From Amnibacterium sp. CER49 (lineage in GTDB: Bacteria > Actinomycetota > Actinomycetes > Actinomycetales > Microbacteriaceae): a stretch of DNA of 64,000 nucleotides. Shown in pieces: positions 61,804 to 64,000 of this stretch. Both the position numbers and the translations under genes were made by a program. The stretch spans positions 62,001 to 126,000 of the forward strand of contig NZ_JARVWQ010000001.1 of NCBI RefSeq assembly GCF_029846255.1, in the 5' to 3' direction. The notes under the pieces were generated by a model, which was not told the DNA's origin, did not search any database, and was given only the letters and a program-made list of their open reading frames with translations. The stretch's first letter is position 1. The number at the start of each line of letters is the position of its first letter.

Positions 61804-62972
61804 GCGAGGGCCTCCTCGTCGGGGTCGCGCTCGTCGGACCAGCCGAGCGGACCGCGGTCGCCGAGCGGTGGCGGCGGGATCCGGTAGGTCGGCGAGCCGC
61901 TGCTCATGCGGATGGGGTTCGCGGCCTGACGCCCCGCTCCCGGCGCGCCGGTCACGAGGCCGAGCCCCAGCCGCTCGGCGAGGGCGAAGGCCTCGTCGAC
62001 CGTGCTCACCGCTCCGGCGGGCACACGCGCGGCGGTGAGGCGCTCCTGCCACTCGCTCGCCGGCGCGGTGCGGAGCCGTGCCTCGAGGACCTCGCGGAGC
62101 TCGCTCCGGTGCTGCACACGCGAGGGGTTGTCGTCGAACCGGTGGTCGAGCGGCAGGTCCGGCAGGTCGAGGGTGCGGCAGAGCGCGGCGAACTGCCGGT
62201 CGTTGCCGACCGCGATCGCCAGCATGCGGTCCTCGGTCTCGAACGTCTCGTACGGCGCGATGCTCGGGTGGGCGTTGCCGAAGCGCCCCGGCGGCTCGCC
62301 CGTCGTGAGGGTGGCGGCGGCGAGGTTCGTGAGGCCGGCGAGCAGCGACGAGAGCAGGTCGACGTCGATCCGCTGCGGTCCCGGCCGCTGCTCGCGGCGG
62401 CGGAGGGCGAGCAGCACCGCGCTGAACGCGTTGAGCCCCGTGAGCACGTCGACGAGCGCGACGCCCACCTTCATCGGGCGTCCCTCGGGCTCGCCGGTGA
62501 CGCTCATGAGACCGCCCAGGGCCTGCACGATGAGGTCGTAGCCCGGCAGCTCGGCGCCGGCGCCGCGGCCGAAGCCGGTGATCGAGCAGTAGACGAGCCG
62601 CGGGTTCACGGCGGCGAGCTGCTCGTAGCCCAGCCCGAACCGCTCCATGACGCCGGGGCGGAAGTTCTCGACGACGACGTCGGCCGTGGCGGCGAGGCGC
62701 CTCGCCGCGGCGCCGTCCGGTCCGGCGAGGTCGCAGGTCATGGAGCGCTTGTTGCGGTTCACCGCGGCGAAGTACGTCGAGCTCCCCTGCGGGTCGGCGG
62801 GCGGCCGCCACGCGCGCGTCTCGTCGCCGTCCGGGCCCTCGATCTTGATGACGTCGGCGCCGAAGTCGGCGAGCATCATCGTCGCGTACGGCCCGGCCAG
62901 CACGCGCGAGAAGTCGGCGACGCGGACCCCGGCGAGGATCGCGGGATCCTGCCCTCGATCATGCGCCCGCAT
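61800..62972 (-). CDS. CaiB/BaiF-type class III CoA transferase
   Basis: 390 residues. The start LAGVRVADFSRVLAGPYATMMLADFGADVIKIE is the family signature, and the nucleophile Asp is in KVGVALVDVLTGLNA near residue 173. Linked to a glutaryl-CoA-dehydrogenase-like gene, it resembles succinyl-CoA:glutarate CoA transferases (SUGCT), which would activate glutarate. The substrate is inferred from the neighbour. Confidence 0.85.
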   Translation of the reverse strand: MRAHDRGQDPAILAGVRVADFSRVLAGPYATMMLADFGADVIKIEGPDGDETRAWRPPADPQGSSTYFAAVNRNKRSMTCDLAGPDGAAARRLAATADVVVENFRPGVMERFGLGYEQLAAVNPRLVYCSITGFGRGAGAELPGYDLIVQALGGLMSVTGEPEGRPMKVGVALVDVLTGLNAFSAVLLALRRREQRPGPQRIDVDLLSSLLAGLTNLAAATLTTGEPPGRFGNAHPSIAPYETFETEDRMLAIAVGNDRQFAALCRTLDLPDLPLDHRFDDNPSRVQHRSELREVLEARLRTAPASEWQERLTAARVPAGAVSTVDEAFALAERLGLGLVTGAPGAGRQAANPIRMSSGSPTYRIPPPPLGDRGPLGWSDERDPDEEALA

Positions 62973-63049
62973 GCCTCGTCCTCCGTCGGCGCCGGCACGA
63001 CGACCGCGGCGCGAGCATCGATCCTAGGAGGCGTCCCGGGCGGCGAGGC

Positions 63050-63775
63050 TCACCGGACGGGCGCCGAGAACCGCGTGGTGACCCCCGGCGACCACAGCAC
63101 CGAGTCCGGCGGGCGGCCCGCGAGGCCGGGGAGCCCCGAGTCGGCGAGCAGCTCGTCGCGGAGCTCGAGCAGCTCGGCGCGGAAGAGCCGCCACGGCTCG
63201 TGCTCGTTGCGCCAGTAGGTGGTGCGCCGACCCCGCTGCACGTGCATCGCCCAGCGCGCCGTGAGGAAGTCGGCGAGCGGGTCGCCCGACACGGCCTCCT
63301 CGCCGAGGCGCACACGGATGCGGGTGCGGGGACGGCCGGCGGGCAGGCGCTCCGACGCGTACGCGAGCTCGTCGCCGCGTCGCCGCGACCGCATCCGCGC
63401 CCAGCGGTAGGGCAGACCGAGCCCGACGTGCGCGGTGAGGACGGGCAGCAGGTGCTGGGCCTCGAGGGTGCGGAACACCACCGCGCGCCGCCCGCGCTCG
63501 TCGACAGAGTAGAGCCGCACGTTCGTCTCGAGGAACGTGCCGAGCACCGGCACGGGCGGGAGCCGGAGGAACGCCGACGCCTCGAGCCGGAACGGGATGA
63601 GGCCGACCCAGGTGTCGCCGTCGTGCTCGTCCGGCCGCGTGCCGCCGGGCAGCAGCGGCGCGACGACGGCCGGATCGACGCGCCAGTGCAGGAAGACGGC
63701 GTCGCGCCAGCGCTGCCGGATGACGGCGGCCCCCGGCAGCGCCGGCGCCTGCGGCGAGACCGGCTCCGGCGTCAC
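63050..63775 (-). CDS. DUF2071 (YqjF-like) protein
   Basis: 241 residues, GTG start at 63775. Segments DAVFLHWRVDPAVVAPLLPGG near 27 and TWVGLIPFRLEASAFLRLPPVPVLGTFLETNVRLY near 55 match the DUF2071 family related to acetoacetate decarboxylase-like folds. The function is unknown. It lies 18 bp downstream of glyS on the same strand and may be co-transcribed. Confidence 0.82.
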   Translation of the reverse strand: MTPEPVSPQAPALPGAAVIRQRWRDAVFLHWRVDPAVVAPLLPGGTRPDEHDGDTWVGLIPFRLEASAFLRLPPVPVLGTFLETNVRLYSVDERGRRAVVFRTLEAQHLLPVLTAHVGLGLPYRWARMRSRRRGDELAYASERLPAGRPRTRIRVRLGEEAVSGDPLADFLTARWAMHVQRGRRTTYWRNEHEPWRLFRAELLELRDELLADSGLPGLAGRPPDSVLWSPGVTTRFSAPVR

Positions 63776-63793
63776 GGCGGGGACGTCAGCGGC

Positions 63794-64000
63794 TCACGCG
63801 CCGACGAGCGCCGCGGCGAGGTAGCCGTGCAGCCGGTCGAGGCCGACCCGCTCCTGCTGCATCGAGTCGCGGCTGCGCACGGTGACGGCGTGGTCGTCGA
63901 GCGAGTCGAAGTCGACCGTCACGCAGAACGGCGTGCCGATCTCGTCCTGACGGCGGTACCGGCGGCCGATGGCGCCGGCGTCGTCGAACTCGACGTTCCA
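63794..64000 (-). CDS. glyS: Glycyl-tRNA synthetase, C-terminal end (partial)
   Basis: The last 68 codons are present. The sequence [21 protein letters not shown] then [14 protein letters not shown] is the anticodon-binding-domain end of alpha2-type bacterial GlyRS. The gene continues beyond the right edge of the window. Confidence 0.92.
   Translation of the reverse strand, partial: WNVEFDDAGAIGRRYRRQDEIGTPFCVTVDFDSLDDHAVTVRSRDSMQQERVGLDRLHGYLAAALVGA

Overview
The window is high-GC DNA with tightly packed, often translationally coupled genes (TGATG, ATGA and GTGA junctions) and frequent GTG starts. Gene content is actinobacterial: CsoR, DivIVA, DUF2510 and DUF6153 proteins, a DUF222-HNH protein, and a peptidoglycan and primase set typical of Actinobacteria. 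The order glyS, dusB, dgt, dnaG near the right end, together with the envelope genes, suggests a member of Microbacteriaceae or a close relative. This placement is inferred from gene content, not from a database search.

Left part (1-20.1 kb): mostly chromosomal backbone. It holds a tRNA-like element, a RodA/FtsW-type glycosyltransferase, an M23 endopeptidase, a ChW-repeat secreted protein, a DivIVA-like protein, two coupled flavohemoglobin-type proteins and UppP. A 2.8-kb island (9522-12349) follows, bounded by perfect 43-bp repeats, one of which is the 3' half of a tRNA(CAT) gene. After it come an alpha/beta hydrolase, a PspA pair, a GH3 lipoprotein, a glycosyltransferase, a DMT transporter, peptide deformylase, a small GNAT and an orphan kinase-like protein.

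Middle part (20.2-32.1 kb): an integrated element next to tRNA-Asn. Copies of the tRNA-Asn 3' end lie at 20227, 29516 and, diverged, 31973. The first segment carries a tyrosine recombinase, two paralogous secreted PQQ-type beta-propellers, small membrane proteins, a divergent pair that may be a defence module, and a 116-nt nested inverted repeat beside a strongly strand-biased tract. The second segment carries an extra mraY copy broken by a one-base frameshift and a secreted repeat protein.

32.5-48.2 kb: envelope-lipid and metal-stress genes. These are two PAP2 phosphatases, a BlaI-type repressor with candidate operators before itself and a DedA gene, a PSD-like decarboxylase, a CsoR-flanked four-gene operon (COG0701 permease, a 58-aa zinc-ribbon protein, DUF6153, DUF305), an ArsR/SmtB-CDF pair with a 16-copy hexanucleotide repeat, a channel-like protein, a ChrB-domain protein, a frameshifted DUF222-HNH gene and secreted or membrane proteins.

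Right part (48.2-64 kb): an ABC ATPase, dnaG, an MpaB-family protein, dgt, dusB, a DsbA-like protein, a YbaK-type deacylase, a GH15 enzyme, a geranylgeranyl-reductase-family flavoprotein coupled to an amino-acid permease, a CoA-transferase/glutaryl-CoA-dehydrogenase-like pair, DUF2071, and the 3' end of glyS running off the window.
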